From Leptoclinus maculatus (lineage: Eukaryota > Chordata > Actinopteri > Perciformes > Stichaeidae), in contig JAVDOI010000020.1 of the NCBI GenBank assembly GCA_032191485.1, positions 3,134,111 to 3,198,110 on the forward strand: a DNA stretch of 64,000 bases, given 5' to 3'. The translations under genes were made by a program, and so were the position numbers. Of this stretch, positions 35,116 through 47,270 are shown in pieces. Position 1 is the first letter of the stretch, and the number at the start of each line of letters is the position of its first letter. The notes under the pieces were generated by a model. That model saw nothing but the letters and a program-made list of their open reading frames with translations. It was not told the DNA's origin and did no database searches.

Positions 35116-37470
35116 AGTGCTCTCCCTCATTTTTCGATGGGGGTCGAAAGTTGTAAGTTGTTGATATCTTTTCAAATGTTTGCTGGCATATTTCAGGCTA
35201 AAGCGATAAGACTGGCTGGATTGGACGTCGGTGCGGGTGAATTTGCTTGTAGAAGCGCAACGCTGTGCCGTCGCAGCATCTTATGCGTGAGTGAAAAGCC
35301 AACCTCTCTTTCCTTTTATTTATTTGTCTCCCATGTGTGGCTTTCTGATACCATCACACTACTCTCCTCTCCTCTTATTGTCTGTCCAACCCCATCACCA
35401 TGGTCCTCTCGTGCGGTGATAATGGCCACTCATTGTGGGTGTTCTCCTGCTGCTGCTGGTCTGGGTGTGCCGTTGTTGATGCGAGTTAATATGTGTGTCT
35501 GTCCCGCTGATGAACGTATTTTCACTTCCCTTTCAACTCTCTCTTGTTCTCCACCAACTCCTAAGGGAAACGTCTGTCTCTTTAGCTGCTAGATGCTCCA
35601 GTTTGTTCACCAGCTAGCTGCTAATTTAATGTGAGGTTTGCTGCTGGACCTTAAAACCTTCATGTTGAGAACCGCTCCCTGCTGGGGCCAAAAACGCTGC
35701 TGATGACAGCGCAGAGTGAACCAACACTAGATTTAAGTTGCAGCTGGAAAACCAAAATGAGTTGATGATTATATTCCAAATTCTTTCTATATTCTTCAAC
35801 AATGGTCTTCCTCAGATAATGTTCTCCCAGAGAAATGGTGTGTCTTTTGTCTTAGATTTTTCTTGGGCCTCCCAGTGGTTGCAAAATGTTCATAACTATT
35901 ATTGGTGAAACCCAAGTTGTGTGAAAAAAACAGAATGATCCCTTATGTAATCGTTCCTCTACCTCATTCCTGCCCTCTCTCTCCAAACTCTTCGTCATCT
36001 CCTCCAGCACTTCTCTCCCTCTCTCTCCAGACTCTTCGTCAGCTTCTCCTTCTCTCTCTCTTTCTGCATCTTCGTTCTCTCTCCATCTACTCCTGTCCTT
36101 CCTCAACCCCCCCTCCCCCCCCCCCCCCCCTCCCCCCCCCCCCCCCCCCTCCCCCCCGCAGGCAGTAACCGTCTTGCACAAAGTGACGCAATGGTTGTAA
36201 TTGGCTGCCCTCTGCCACAAATCAGATCACAGCTGGCGCTGGGAGTGCTCTGGCGATTACCCATAACCCCCCAACCCCACAGATCAGGGGCCGAACCCAG
36301 AGAGAGCGGAAGACAAGGCGAGGAAAAGGGTTGGAGACTAATTCTGTTCATCTACTGTGATAGTGGTCATCCATCGATTGACGGCATTACAAACAACAGC
36401 TCATTCTTAAGTGGCTCCTTTTCAGATTGGCCCCGAGCTGACGAGACGGAGCACTGAGAGGGCGAAAGATTATAAAGACCTATTCTGCTTCTAAAACATC
36501 AGATGTCAAATACCTTTCTGCTCCCTTTTCTGTCGCTCCGTTTCTCACTCACTCTCCCGTCGCTTTCTTTCTGTAAAGAGAAAAAAGCTGATGAGATCTT
36601 TGGGCCTGTGAGGAGATTGCGCGGCCCTCTCAGACACTCCATCGACCCTATGTTCTCAGCAAGGGGGTCACGCTTGATGTGCTCCTTTATTAGCTCAAAT
36701 TAGGCCTCTGTGTCTCCAAGAAGGGAACATCCATCTCCTTATTCATTTGTTCGTCTTGTCCCATTTATTTACTTAGTTGGCTAGGCAGTGGGCTGATTGG
36801 ACAGAGAGCAGTGCTTGCCGCAGGCAGGGACACAAATAACATCTTCTGCACATTAGTTACAAATCTCCACTGCAAGGTGAAGGTCAGAAAACGGGAAATA
36901 CGGGAAGATAAAAGAGGAATAGGAGGAGGAACATTGTCCAATCCTACTGGAGAGTGTGCATGATTTAACTCAATAACTATCTATATTTGCATATATTTAT
37001 GTTCTTTATGTTTTTTCTTTTTTTATTAAAAGAATATAGTTTAACATTTTGTCGTTTAGTTCTATTCTATTCACTCAGTTACAATTACAGTGAGATGAAG
37101 TCATTTTTAGCATTAGCATTATAACATATACGATCATCATATGCTTTGAATGTAAAATCTATTATTAAATAATTACAGTGGAATTAAAAAGTGCATTATT
37201 CCTTTTGAAATGTGGAGTGGAGGTATACATTTAAATTAAGAGGAAATACTCAAGAAAAAGTGTGTTTTATTGTATTAATTCAATCATCATTGCTCTGAAA
37301 TCTCAGCTGTTGGATTGTTCTTTAACACGGTTGATGACTTAAAGTTAACTATGCTAAACCTCGGGTAATGTTTTACGATGCTTCCCCTAATAGGCTAAAT
37401 TCTGCTCTAATAAAAATCGCACATATGCAGTGTTTATTGTTTCCTTTGTATTTGGCCGAGAGGTATGAAG
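35116..37470. other. No gene recognised; poly-C tract inside
   Basis: Pyrimidine-rich 35930-36110 leads into the poly-C tract at 36107-36157. Frames at 35137-35592 and 35852-36457 lack domains. The rest is AT-rich unique DNA. Confidence 0.4.
36107..36157. repeat. Near-pure poly-C tract (51 bp)
   Basis: Cytosine runs of 7, 16, 18 and 7 separated by single T, immediately followed by GCAG (36158-36161). The minus strand is G-rich and has G-quadruplex potential. Confidence 0.95.
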
Positions 37471-37474
37471 CACA

Positions 37475-37615
37475 GATCTTTCATCAATGACTTGCCATTG
37501 CCCATTTCCACAGCTGATTCACGACTCAATTATCGGCTCATTAACGCACCATATCAATTTATAGATTGATGACCATGGAAAGCCCAGAGGCGCTCAGGGA
37601 TCAGGTTAAAGAAAC
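37475..37615. promoter_or_regulatory. Candidate conserved non-coding element
   Basis: Dense homeobox-like words ('actcaattatcggctcatta', 'tcaatttatagattgatg') and GATC/AGATC boxes in unique sequence lacking frames. By composition only. Confidence 0.2.
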
Positions 37616-38499
37616 AAAGATAAACATCAACAACTTGGTAGCATTTCTCGTAAATGAAGGTTTTCGGGTGCCTTGTGGCTTATCGGCATCTATATTGTGA
37701 AACAGATGGTAGTGATCAGGGGGGCATTTCTACGACAAAGACAAATGTTTTCTATGTGGTTTATGTGTGGAAGAGTCCCAGAGTGTAGGTTGTGCATGTT
37801 TCAAAGTCCGGCAATGCATCAAATAGTATTGCATCAAGCTCACAGACACACTAACAAGCCTCCAAGCAGTTGTTCATGGGCACCCTGCAATGACATGTTG
37901 AACCCCCACCCCTTTGATAAGTGCGATTACACCTGAAATTCCCCTGTTTCTCTCTCCCCATGAAGCCCTGCCTCCACTAACGGGAGGCAAAATGTCTCCT
38001 GGCTGACTTTACTCTGGCCTTGAGTCTGGTTCAACCCCAGCGGGAGGGATCGTCCTGAACGATCGGAAAGGTGAAGAAGAAGTGAACAAGTGTTCTTGGT
38101 GCTTTTCCATGAGCGATGGTTTTTCTCATGCTCAGCTCCAGAGGCCAGGTGTGTGTTTTGTCCCCCAGCTTTGGTTCTTTTAACAGTCTCTATTTTAATG
38201 TGGGTGGAGAGAAAGAGAGGTGGAAGGAGAGCCTGCTATGGGCTGATGGGAGCAGACAGAGAGTACAGGGGTCTCTGTCAGACAGAGAGCCTCTCTCCTC
38301 TGCTTATCTCAAATTCTCTCTCTGTCTGATCACGAATGATAGCCCTGACTCAACTCGAGCAAAGAGGAGAAGCCGGACCCCCTCGGCCATCCTCGTTGCA
38401 TATACCCCCCTCCTCTCTCATACCCTTCCCCGTCTCTCTCCCTCTCTTCCAAGCCATGCGACTCGGGGCGGCGTGCTGGCCTTTAAAAAAGGCAAACTT

Positions 38500-38690
38500 G
38501 TAATCTGATAATTAACAATCTGCTAAATTTCTCAAAAGGAAAACAGTCATGAGAAATGTCTGCCTCATGCCCGTGAGTGGGATGACCTTTTGCTGAGGCT
38601 GGAATGGCAGGCGAAGGCGAGGCGACTCACTTAGAAGCATTTAATTAGCTCTGCTCACGGCTGTGTGCGCTGCCAATGAACAGAGGAGGG
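38500..38690. promoter_or_regulatory. Candidate conserved non-coding element
   Basis: Unique block with 'ctgataattaacaatctg', 'catgagaaatgtctgcc' and 'catttaattagctctg'. Looks like enhancer-type vertebrate DNA; untested. Confidence 0.2.
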
Positions 38691-38929
38691 ACGACGAGAT
38701 GGGAGGAGAAGGGAGGAGGCAAGAGATAGTTGGGGTGCGATGGCGGCACGAGGAAGGAAAAACAGACATTTAGATATCTCCCGTTTAATACTTCTTCTCC
38801 ATTTTCATGCAGCAGTATGTTACCTAGTAACTGTACAACCCAGTCGCCAGAAGAAACATTGGCATTGTATGTTTCTGCAAACCACAGAATGTGTTTTTTT
38901 ATTCATATATCACGAATACGTTTCATATC

Positions 38930-39110
38930 GACCTCGTATCAATGCTTGCAGAAAGGCACAATGCTACGGGGTTAACATTGAGAAACGATTGGTTGGGCTT
39001 AGGCAACAAAAGGTTAAGGTTGAAAAGAAATGTCAGGGTTAAATATATTACATAACAGCGTAACATAACAACTCCTGGGTAAGAGTCCTACCCCCTTTTT
39101 TGTGGAACTG
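38930..39110. repeat. Fragment of 'ttaggcaacaaaa' fish repeat
   Basis: 'ttgggcttaggcaacaaaag' and 'cgtaacataacaactcctg' mark another diverged copy of the repeat type seen near 8500 and 19160. Confidence 0.4.
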
Positions 39111-39954
39111 GTTGTTACACCACTTTTAGTAATGGGCTACCTTACTTGCTCTCACCCGTCTGTGGTTTGCAGAAACTAAAGTGTGGAGTGAAGGAGGAGG
39201 AGGAGGAGGAGTGGTGGGAAAAGAAATAAGTAATAACCAGCCTCTCTGGGTCCTGTGATACTTTCTCTCTTTCTCTGGTTGTTGGCTCCACAGGGAGTTG
39301 TGTGCCTTGAGGTGAACCTCTGAGGTCATGAGGTGCGCCTTCAAAGTGTGACTCTAAAAAAAAGATGCATCTAAAAACACTATAGTTACTTCTTCTGTCC
39401 CCTTCTTTTGTTGCTCTTTGCCTTGTACCCAGGCTCTCCACACTGGCCTCAGCAGCAGTATAGGAATATGTCAGCCCTTTGTATGCAGTAGTGTTCCCTT
39501 GTATGTCGGTGTTCATCTGCTGTTCTCATTCATTTTGAGGAGGCTCTTCTTTCATTTTTCATACAATCCCACAGTTGGAAGTGTGACTTGAAGAACCCCA
39601 TGTCTTTATTCTGTTCTTTAAATATACTTACACTCTTTGTCCTATGAGTATTTGCACTGTAATAACACAGATCCCCTAACTTTGATCATTTCACTTTTTC
39701 TTGCGTCACTGCTTTATTGCTCCACACAATATGGAAATGTATTTCTCAAATCAAACAGAGCACACTGTCATAATGTCAAACGCAAACTGAGGCGTAGCGG
39801 TGATTTATCGGCAGAGAAACGGAATAATGAATCTCAGGAATCCATAAACAATACAGCCAGAGGAAGTCAATTCAACAAAGTCAATAAAGGATCATTATTC
39901 CACCTCATTTCAAGCACACAGACAAATGGAGAGTGAGATATTAGACACTGAGGC

Positions 39955-40165
39955 CCCAAGATGCAGCCAGAGCTAATGCACTTAAAGGGTTAATCACTGC
40001 ATTTGTATGCAAATATGTATTAAAGTGTGTCTGCCCTTATGGGAGGGTTTAATGAAGGAATTGGGCCCAGGCAGTAGGTGACATTCAGCGCCTGTGTAAC
40101 CTCAGCGGAAAGCTTCCCTGACGCTATTTGTGAATGTTAATTGCTTTTCAGGCTGCGGCCGCCTC
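39955..40165. promoter_or_regulatory. Candidate conserved non-coding element with octamer
   Basis: Unique sequence with the POU octamer TATGCAAAT (40006-40014), 'gctaatgcacttaaagg', 'gtgaatgttaattgc' and a NotI-type GCGGCCGC site (40155-40162). No frame. Function inferred from composition only. Confidence 0.3.
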
Positions 40166-41825
40166 CCCGCTCTCCACCTGTCCCTCCGTCCCAATGCAAC
40201 CGGGGACTCTCCCCGTCCTTTAATAAGCCAAAGCTGTTGTTTAAAAGAGAGAAAATCCTCCCAGGAATAATGTGTGTTGTGTTGGATCATTACGCCAAAA
40301 CTGACGCTATGATAAAAGTGTCCCAGTGCAGAAGGTAAAAAAAGATCTGCAGGAACTTCAATTATCGGAGGTGTGACCCCTTTGCTGTTTGGGTGTTGGA
40401 AAGAATGGAGTGGAACCTTCTCGTCTGCTCTCTCCTCCTCCTTTCTTTTTTTTCCCCACCAGGAGAAAAAGCAGTCTCAATTTTGCATATCCAGTTGAAC
40501 CGAAAGCTAATCTGTCCAAATATAATTTGGTGTGAGATGACCCTGCAGAGGACGAAAGAGACCATGCAGCCTCTGTTAACTTCCCCAAAAGTGCACACAA
40601 CAACAAGAGAGAGGAGAGAGGAGGTGAGATGAGGAGAGAGGAGAAGGGGAGTGAAGATAGAAATCTTTCTATTTATGACGGGGAGCTTTGAATTGAGGTA
40701 ATCCACAGAACTGTGAAAATTAAAACTCCATCTGTTAAAAAGAAAATGCAAATAGACCTTTTTGATTCTGCTGCAGAAGTAAATTGGCCCAAATCAAAAG
40801 ATTAACACCGATACCTGTGGATTATGTTTCACTTTTATGCTCAGTCTCCTCACTCTCCCTCTTTCTTTCTTTCTTTCCTTTTGTTTTACTCTTACTCCCT
40901 CCCTCTCTGGCTTCATCCAGATTTCTGTCAGGGTATTAAGATCGCTCTGTTTCAGAAAGGGAAGAAACATTTGATACAAGCTCTTAAATCTATACCTGTG
41001 ATCTAAATTTGTCCTTTAACGCTGATATCGGGCACAATCCATAAGTATTTTTCTCAGCCTATTCGCAGGATTCACATCAGCAAATTAAATATTTAACATG
41101 GTAAATCAGGACTCAACATCTTCCTATGGATTAAGGCCCAATCAGCATCTATATTTGTCACAGAAACTATTTGCTCCTAAACAAAAAGCATAAATAGATC
41201 CTGAAATGACCCCGGCTTGTGATTGGTTGAAAGTGACACTAAACATTTATGAATGCCGTGAATCTGTGTTGAAACAGTGAGCATTTAGTCTGGAGTGGTG
41301 TTTAATGGGCTTCGTTAAGTGGACAACATTGCGAAGTCTGTTTCATGGCTATCACCTGCTGCAGCTAACAACCTCTCCTCTTTTTTTTTTTGTTTTGTGT
41401 CCGTTGCTTGCAGGCTCCCTCTTAGCTAGCGATATTCAAGCAAAAGCCATATAAATGCTAACAACGGCCCATTGATTTTCCTGTGTCTGTGAGTGTGTGT
41501 GTGGTCGTATCTGATACATCAATCTCATTAACATGGGGAGCTTAGGGCGAAGCCTCAGCTCGGAACAATGAGAGACGTAAATTCAAACTGTCTCCTCCTG
41601 CACAAAATAATGCAGTGTCGTGAACAGCAGTGTCCGCTGTCTGCAATTATTTGACCCCATTAAAGCAGTAAACCTAAACAGTAGTAAACAGAGAAGAGGA
41701 GGGGCGGGGGGGGGGACACACAAACGCATTAAGCCTAACAACGTGGAGAAGGGTGTTTGTTTAAAAAAATAAAGGGGAAAGCAAGATGCTGCGAGTTGTG
41801 ACATAGAGAAAGGGTACAGGGAGCA
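40166..41825. other. No gene recognised
   Basis: Unique, mixed-composition DNA; frames at 40141-40751 on both strands overlap and have no domain. A poly-T run lies at 41382-41391. Confidence 0.45.
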
Positions 41826-41829
41826 GTGT

Positions 41830-41878
<49 letters not shown>

Positions 41879-41887
41879 GGGGGGGGG
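41826..41887. repeat. (GT)n followed by 26-G run
   Basis: A GT microsatellite (41826-41862, one GTAT interruption) passes directly into 26 guanines (41862-41887). Confidence 0.95.
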
Positions 41888-44884
41888 AATAGTGTCCTGC
41901 CGAAAACCTTTTCACACATTATTGTGCCTAGAGAAGTAGTGGTTCTAGTGGGTTGTCAGGCCAGATACAGCTCCCAGCAAAGGAAGGTTGGATAAGGGGA
42001 CACGATCGCGTAGTTTGTGTAAAACAGCCCCAATAACATTTGGAAACTAGAATTACCACCTGTGAGCCTGCACCTGTCCAAACATGTCATCACTTATTAA
42101 TTTGCTCCTATTAGACATTTGTGTGAAATTGTCATAATTTGCCCGCCAGTTAACACCAGCCTTTTGTGTGTCACCATGGGTCATAGCAACAGGTGCATTG
42201 TTCGGACTGTGAGAATTCTGGTAGGAGAAGCAATAAGGGAAATCAATAATTGTGAATAATCCCAATCTTTAAAAAGCTAATATTTTTCTGCTTTGGTTGT
42301 AAAGTCAGACTCTGGCGTTGACTTCTGGCTTCGACAGCGTCCTTCCCCCGTCGTTCCCGCTGAATGTGGAGGACAAACGCGTGAAGGCACTCATAAGCCT
42401 TTTTAATCAGCGTGAGAGATGTGCCCACAAATCTGTTAACTCTGTCACTAATGGCTATTTTTCCTCATTAGGGAATGCTATCGCTCCTCTGCCTCGGCCA
42501 CATGCAGGCGTGATCAATTCCTCTATCATTTAGGACCAGATCAATCTCACAGTCCCTCTTCCTTTTTAAACTTCAATATCTCCTCCTTCCATCAGGATGC
42601 GTTGCAGCATCTAATTAGTCCCACAGCCGGGGGAGTGGAACTAGAGCAGGGGACCGGGTCTGTACGTTCAAGGTGGGCTCCTGTAGTAGAGATAGGTCTT
42701 CATTAAAGCAGCTAATCCCATAATCACACAAAGCAGAAAGGACAGAGGGTTACGGAAAGTCTCTTGCTTGTTTCACAGTAGTTGAAGTGTTGTATTGTAA
42801 CTTATTCTGTGCTCCTACTTTCCCTCAATGCCTCATATTAGTGATGCAGGTGGTTATCTGCCGCAACTCTTACAACACAACGTGTTTCGTAGTTGCATTT
42901 TGGTCTGTCGAGGTTATTGTCAACCCAAAGGAACATATCTGCTGCTTCTGCACTGCAATCATCTTTTCACGGATCAATACTTTTCATTATGGAGTTATTG
43001 AGTTCTTAATCTCAATTAACTTTAGGTTACACGTGTAAAGTATGGTGAGATTATTTCATCTGTTTCCAATACAATTTAACTTGCTTTTAAACTAAAATTT
43101 TTGCTGCAAACATCTGTCTTGTACTGGAAACAACAAATCATCTTCTCCCACCGGGCGTGTAGAAAGAGAAAAGCGAAATGGGTAAAGACATCATGACAGT
43201 TTTAAGGTGGATGTTTCCTTTAAGATTTAGAGGAAGTCTTATCCTTTTGTGTGAAAGTGAATGGAAGTATAGACGAGCAGGCTTTTAGCTATGGCATTTG
43301 GGAACCATTGTTTCCTGGGCCGTTTATCTCTGTTAGAAGGTCAATACGGCTATGAAAGCTTTAGAGACACATAACACACTTATAAAACCTGAGTGCAAAG
43401 ACTTGCCTTGCAGCGTAACAACAAAGCAAAAACTCAAAGCTCTGTATGGTAAGAGTCAAAGTTTTATTTTTATTTTTTTGCGAAATTATGCCAATTTCAT
43501 CTGGAATGACAATTAGACTTATTGTTTTGATGGCGGTTTATTCAAGCTGATGTGATTATAACTTTCTCCCTTGCAGCGCAGAACAAGCAGGGCACAGTCC
43601 TTTGAAATATTACACCTGATAACGCCAGGTTTAATTATGTATTTCATGGCTAATGTGGCTGAAAAGACTACAAAGGTGGCAGCTGGCAACAGATGAACAG
43701 CAAGCGATTAAAAAAGAAAAAATAATTGCACTGCTCTGCCCCCCCCCCCTAACTTTGAGCAGGAGAGTATTGTAGGTTAGGAAAAGCTGCCGTGCTCCTC
43801 ACCATCCCACTGCAGTGTAGAGAGCGAGGTGAAGAGAGAGGAATTATTTATTAATAGTCGGTCTCCCCAAACCTCTGTAAAACATCCTGTTGAGCTCCCC
43901 GAGGTGAGCGCTCAGCTTCAAAGCAATTAAAGCTGAGGCTATGAGAGTTGGTAGAGAGAGAGAGAGAGAGAGAGAAAGAGAAAGGCCTGGACAGCCACAA
44001 GGCCCGTGGGTTTGGCTAGCTGCACACTCAAATACTGTACATTCAGCTTTTATGCCTGGGAGGACAGAGGCCCTGAGCAGAATCACCTCCCCATGTCAGG
44101 GATTCCTTGTCTGGGTTTAAAGCCTCTGTGAGCCTTGGGACAGGCCAGCGCCTCTCTGGGGGATTATGTAACCATAATAAGTGAAAGCGGCGATCCTCTC
44201 CCTTTCTGTCCCTCTGAGTCATGTTAAGACTTTACAGAGAAAGGACCAAAGAAGAAGTCCTCTTAATGTCTGGTCGAACTTTATGTCAAAAACCCTCCAC
44301 ACTTTGGAAAGATATTCAAATCGGGTGGTGTGGAGATGTTTATGTTTGCCCTGTGATACTCTGGTAACCCCTGCAGGGTGTTTACCTGCCCACTGCTGCA
44401 TACTGGGATATGCTCTACCCCTCAACAGACTCCAAATAGGAATGATTAGCGTAACAAAAAAAGACGAGTATCCAACATCGTGTTGGCCAAAGGCAGCCAA
44501 TCGCTATGAGCGTCCCTATCTATGAATCGAGAGAAGGGGGAATTTGTGTTGCTGAGTTTGAACTGCCATTTCTACATCACCTTATATTAGCTTGAAGAGG
44601 TACACCAGCCATTTCAATGAGATATATACGTTTGATGAATCCCAACTTCACTTCATGCATGTTTTTGAAAACGTATGCACGTTAATTACTTTATAAATGA
44701 GAAATGGATAAGCAGAGTTAACAGGCTCTTTTTTCCCCCTCTAATCAGTGAAGCAAACAGATTGTACCATGGCCTTTCATGTTTCATGTTAGAAGTAGGC
44801 TTCAATTATCAGAACAATACAAACATTCAGGCTCGCTCAAAGGTGCACGGCAGATTTAAATGTTAAATGAAAGACAATGGAAGA
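41888..44884. other. No gene recognised
   Basis: Unique AT-rich DNA with several TAATTA-like blocks (for example 43600-43720), a C10 run at 43739-43748 and a (GA)n run at 43952-43974. No domain-bearing frames. Confidence 0.4.
43952..43974. repeat. (GA)n microsatellite
   Basis: About 11 GA units. Confidence 0.9.
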
Positions 44885-45290
44885 AATTCTCCAAATTGTT
44901 TTTGACGACCCGAATAAAAGCTCTTTTGGTCCCGTCTTTAGGAATGACTGCTCTGAAGCATCGCTCTTATGCGGGAGCAGTCAGAAAGCTTGCCATTCTA
45001 CTCGTGAACCATAAACCAGCATGAAGCAAGGTTATGCCTATAACCATCGGCAAGTGTTGTTAGGCGTCATAAAGGCAGCTTAAGTGGTCTTTAATAAAGG
45101 CAGGTTTTACATGCCTCGAGGGCATTTTCTCATAAAAACCTGAAAGGCTTCGGCAAGCCCTTCTCTCACATGAGCTTGGACAATCTTAGCATCCTCTTCT
45201 GACCACAATGACAATATCAAGATCTTTCCGTGAGGTTTTTTTTAGTGCTTCCAAGAGCCATAACCCTTACATAATTGCCCTTGAATGATG
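44885..45290. promoter_or_regulatory. Candidate conserved non-coding element
   Basis: About 400 bp of balanced-composition, frame-free, non-repetitive sequence ('gacgacccgaataaaagc', 'ggcgtcataaaggcagc', 'ctttaataaaggcagg'). Its look is that of a vertebrate CNE. Not tested. Confidence 0.25.
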
Positions 45291-45934
45291 TTCTGTCCTG
45301 GTATACCCTGTATGCCCCTCCATTGTCTTCTTATTTCTCTTTCCAATCCTCTCATGTCACTCGCCATCTTCCTGTCGAGAGCTTAATTTGATCAGAGGGG
45401 AAAAACGGGACAAAGAGAGGACCTGCGAATATCTTATGAGTGCTCCCTCCTTGAAATTGAGGCATTATGATACGTATATTAGTTCCACCGCATTGCCATT
45501 CTGTGCCCGTCGTCAAGGTGGGTTATGCAACTGAACAGGCGGAGACAAAGCAACTATTTTGGGCGGAAAGGCTGTAGTTTCCTCAGAGGCTCAAAGGAGA
45601 AGAAGCCTTGTCTCCAGGACAAAAAAGATAATCAAAAGACAAAAAAAAAAGACCTGAAGTGTCGAAGAGTTGAAAACCATCCTTGTACAGGAGGTATTGA
45701 AGAAGACAATTATTTACAAGTAACTGGAGGGGAAACTGAGTACACGTCATGCCATCCATTTAGTGTTTATTCAGGTGCAGGTATCAGGGGCAGCAGGTTT
45801 AGAGGTCCTCCAGCTCTTCCCCATGGGCAGATTATTAGACAATGGGCACAGACATGCGGAAGGCCTCACCACAACTCTTACATAGGCGCAAGACTCATAG
45901 ACTTTATAGTTGTTTGTTTATGTAGTTGAGTCGC
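45291..45934. other. No gene recognised
   Basis: A 134-codon open frame at 45525-45929 is present, lysine-rich at the start, but shows no domain or splice context. Confidence 0.4.
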
Positions 45935-46023
45935 TTTGTAGTCATTTTGTGTCTCTTTGTAGTTGCTTTGTGTCTTTTTGTAATAATTACATTTTGTGTC
46001 TCTTTGCAGCTGCTTTGCAATTG
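45935..46023. repeat. 21-bp minisatellite, about four copies
   Basis: Units of the form TTTGTAGTnnnTTTGTGTCTC starting at 45935, 45956, 45977 (with a 5-bp insertion) and 46003. More degenerate units follow to about 46100. Confidence 0.75.
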
Positions 46024-46119
46024 TTTTAGTCTCAGTGTATTCTTGAGTGTCTCTGTACTGGTTTTGAGTCTCTTCTTGCTTGGTACGTGTCTCTTTAACT
46101 TACATTTTGTTGGTGAAGG

Positions 46120-46880
46120 TCAGGAGTACCCCTGACATTTTGGGCCCCTGGGCCTGTGCCCAGTAGGCCCATTCAGTAATCCATAGGGATCCAAAAAGGT
46201 TCCCGAGCCAGACAGGATATGTAATCCCTCCTGTGTTTTCTCTGGGTCTGCCCAAGGTCTCCTCCCAATTGGATGCGCCTGACCATACTTCCACAGGGAG
46301 GCTTTCAGGAGGCAGCCAATCATTTGCCTGAACCAACTTCCAGGCGCTCTGTGTAGGACGCTCATTTAGACTTCTTGGTGCCACAGTCTCATGCTGTCTC
46401 TCAGTCATGAGGCACTGTCCGAGACCGCAGCCTAGAAAAGACATAAAACCAACACAACCCACCACCATCCCATTTCCTCTGCAGTGATTAATAACCATAA
46501 TAATAAGCCATGTTTCCACCAAGACCTCCAGTTCTGCCTCCTCCACAGTGTGTGTGTGTGTGTGCGTTTAGTTAGGTGTTCTTTAAAGTGTTCGATTCTT
46601 TAACCTCAGTCAGTCCAGATCAGCAGTTCCTGAGTCTCCATGGCGCCCAGGAAATCTTATCAACATTCAAGTTGTTGCTTTCAGGATCGCATACACTGCA
46701 GTCTTTCTGGCCTCCTGGTACCTGGAGACCTCCCTGGGCTATCTAAGTCCAAAAGGCCACCTTTTTCAGTTTAACGGCTTCCTCCACCAGCAGCAAGTTT
46801 TTTGGGTTTGGCTACCAGGTACAAAGAGGACCTTCTGGCTATAGCCAGACAGTTTGTGCAAAAAGACAAAAGGTATCTGT
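46120..46880 (-). mobile_element. RTE-like LINE relic
   Basis: On the minus strand, 46880-46620 holds a remnant whose best frame reads 'VEEAVKLKKVAFWT' then a stop, followed by DNA like the body of the RTE/Rex3-type LINEs of fish. Towards 46340-46195 the text resembles the well-known 3' part of such elements ('gaggagaccttgggcagacc', 'gggattacatatcctgtctg' on the minus strand). Order and strand of both parts agree, with most of the element deleted between them. The minus-strand frame at 46100-46546 is this relic, not a host gene. Confidence 0.5.
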
Positions 46881-47270
46881 GGCAGTCTGGAAGGCTGTAA
46901 GGTATCTATGGCCTACCTGCCGGTCTACCTGTAACCCACGTACCTGCGCGCACTCTGCCAGTGCACTCATTGCACATCATCGGAGTCTTCCACAAGGCTA
47001 GACGGACAACATTTCACAATACAAACACGCTAGCTTTACGCTAGTAGTTACTTTAATTATGAAAGTGTTTTCTCTCATGTGAATGAGACGTGAGGTAGTT
47101 GGATGCGGTTAGCAATGACAACGATGCGCCACGCTCCTCTCCCCAACGCTCTCTCGTGGTCTAGTCGGGCAGCATGCTTCCATGTGTTTTGGGGGAGTGG
47201 CTTTGGAGGGAGGCCTGAAGGGAGGGACTGGGTTTCTCCATAGTTGCCTATACCCCAGGCTTTAAGTCTG
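46881..47270. repeat. Possible dispersed repeat
   Basis: 'gtctagtcgggcagcatgc' and 'atgcttccatgtgttttggg' give this stretch the look of fish repeat DNA. Boundaries and class not determined. Confidence 0.3.

Larger units (their letters stand above)
37616..39954. other. No gene recognised
   Basis: Contains a CNE-like block (38500-38690) and a repeat fragment (38930-39110). Frames at 38090-38508 and 39142-39516 lack recognisable domains. Confidence 0.4.

Noticed and set aside
35852..36351. Gly/Arg-rich and Pro-rich frames
   Set aside because: Products of the poly-C and CT tracts.
46100..46546. 148-codon minus-strand frame
   Set aside because: Its DNA resembles the 3' part of an RTE-type LINE; no host domain.
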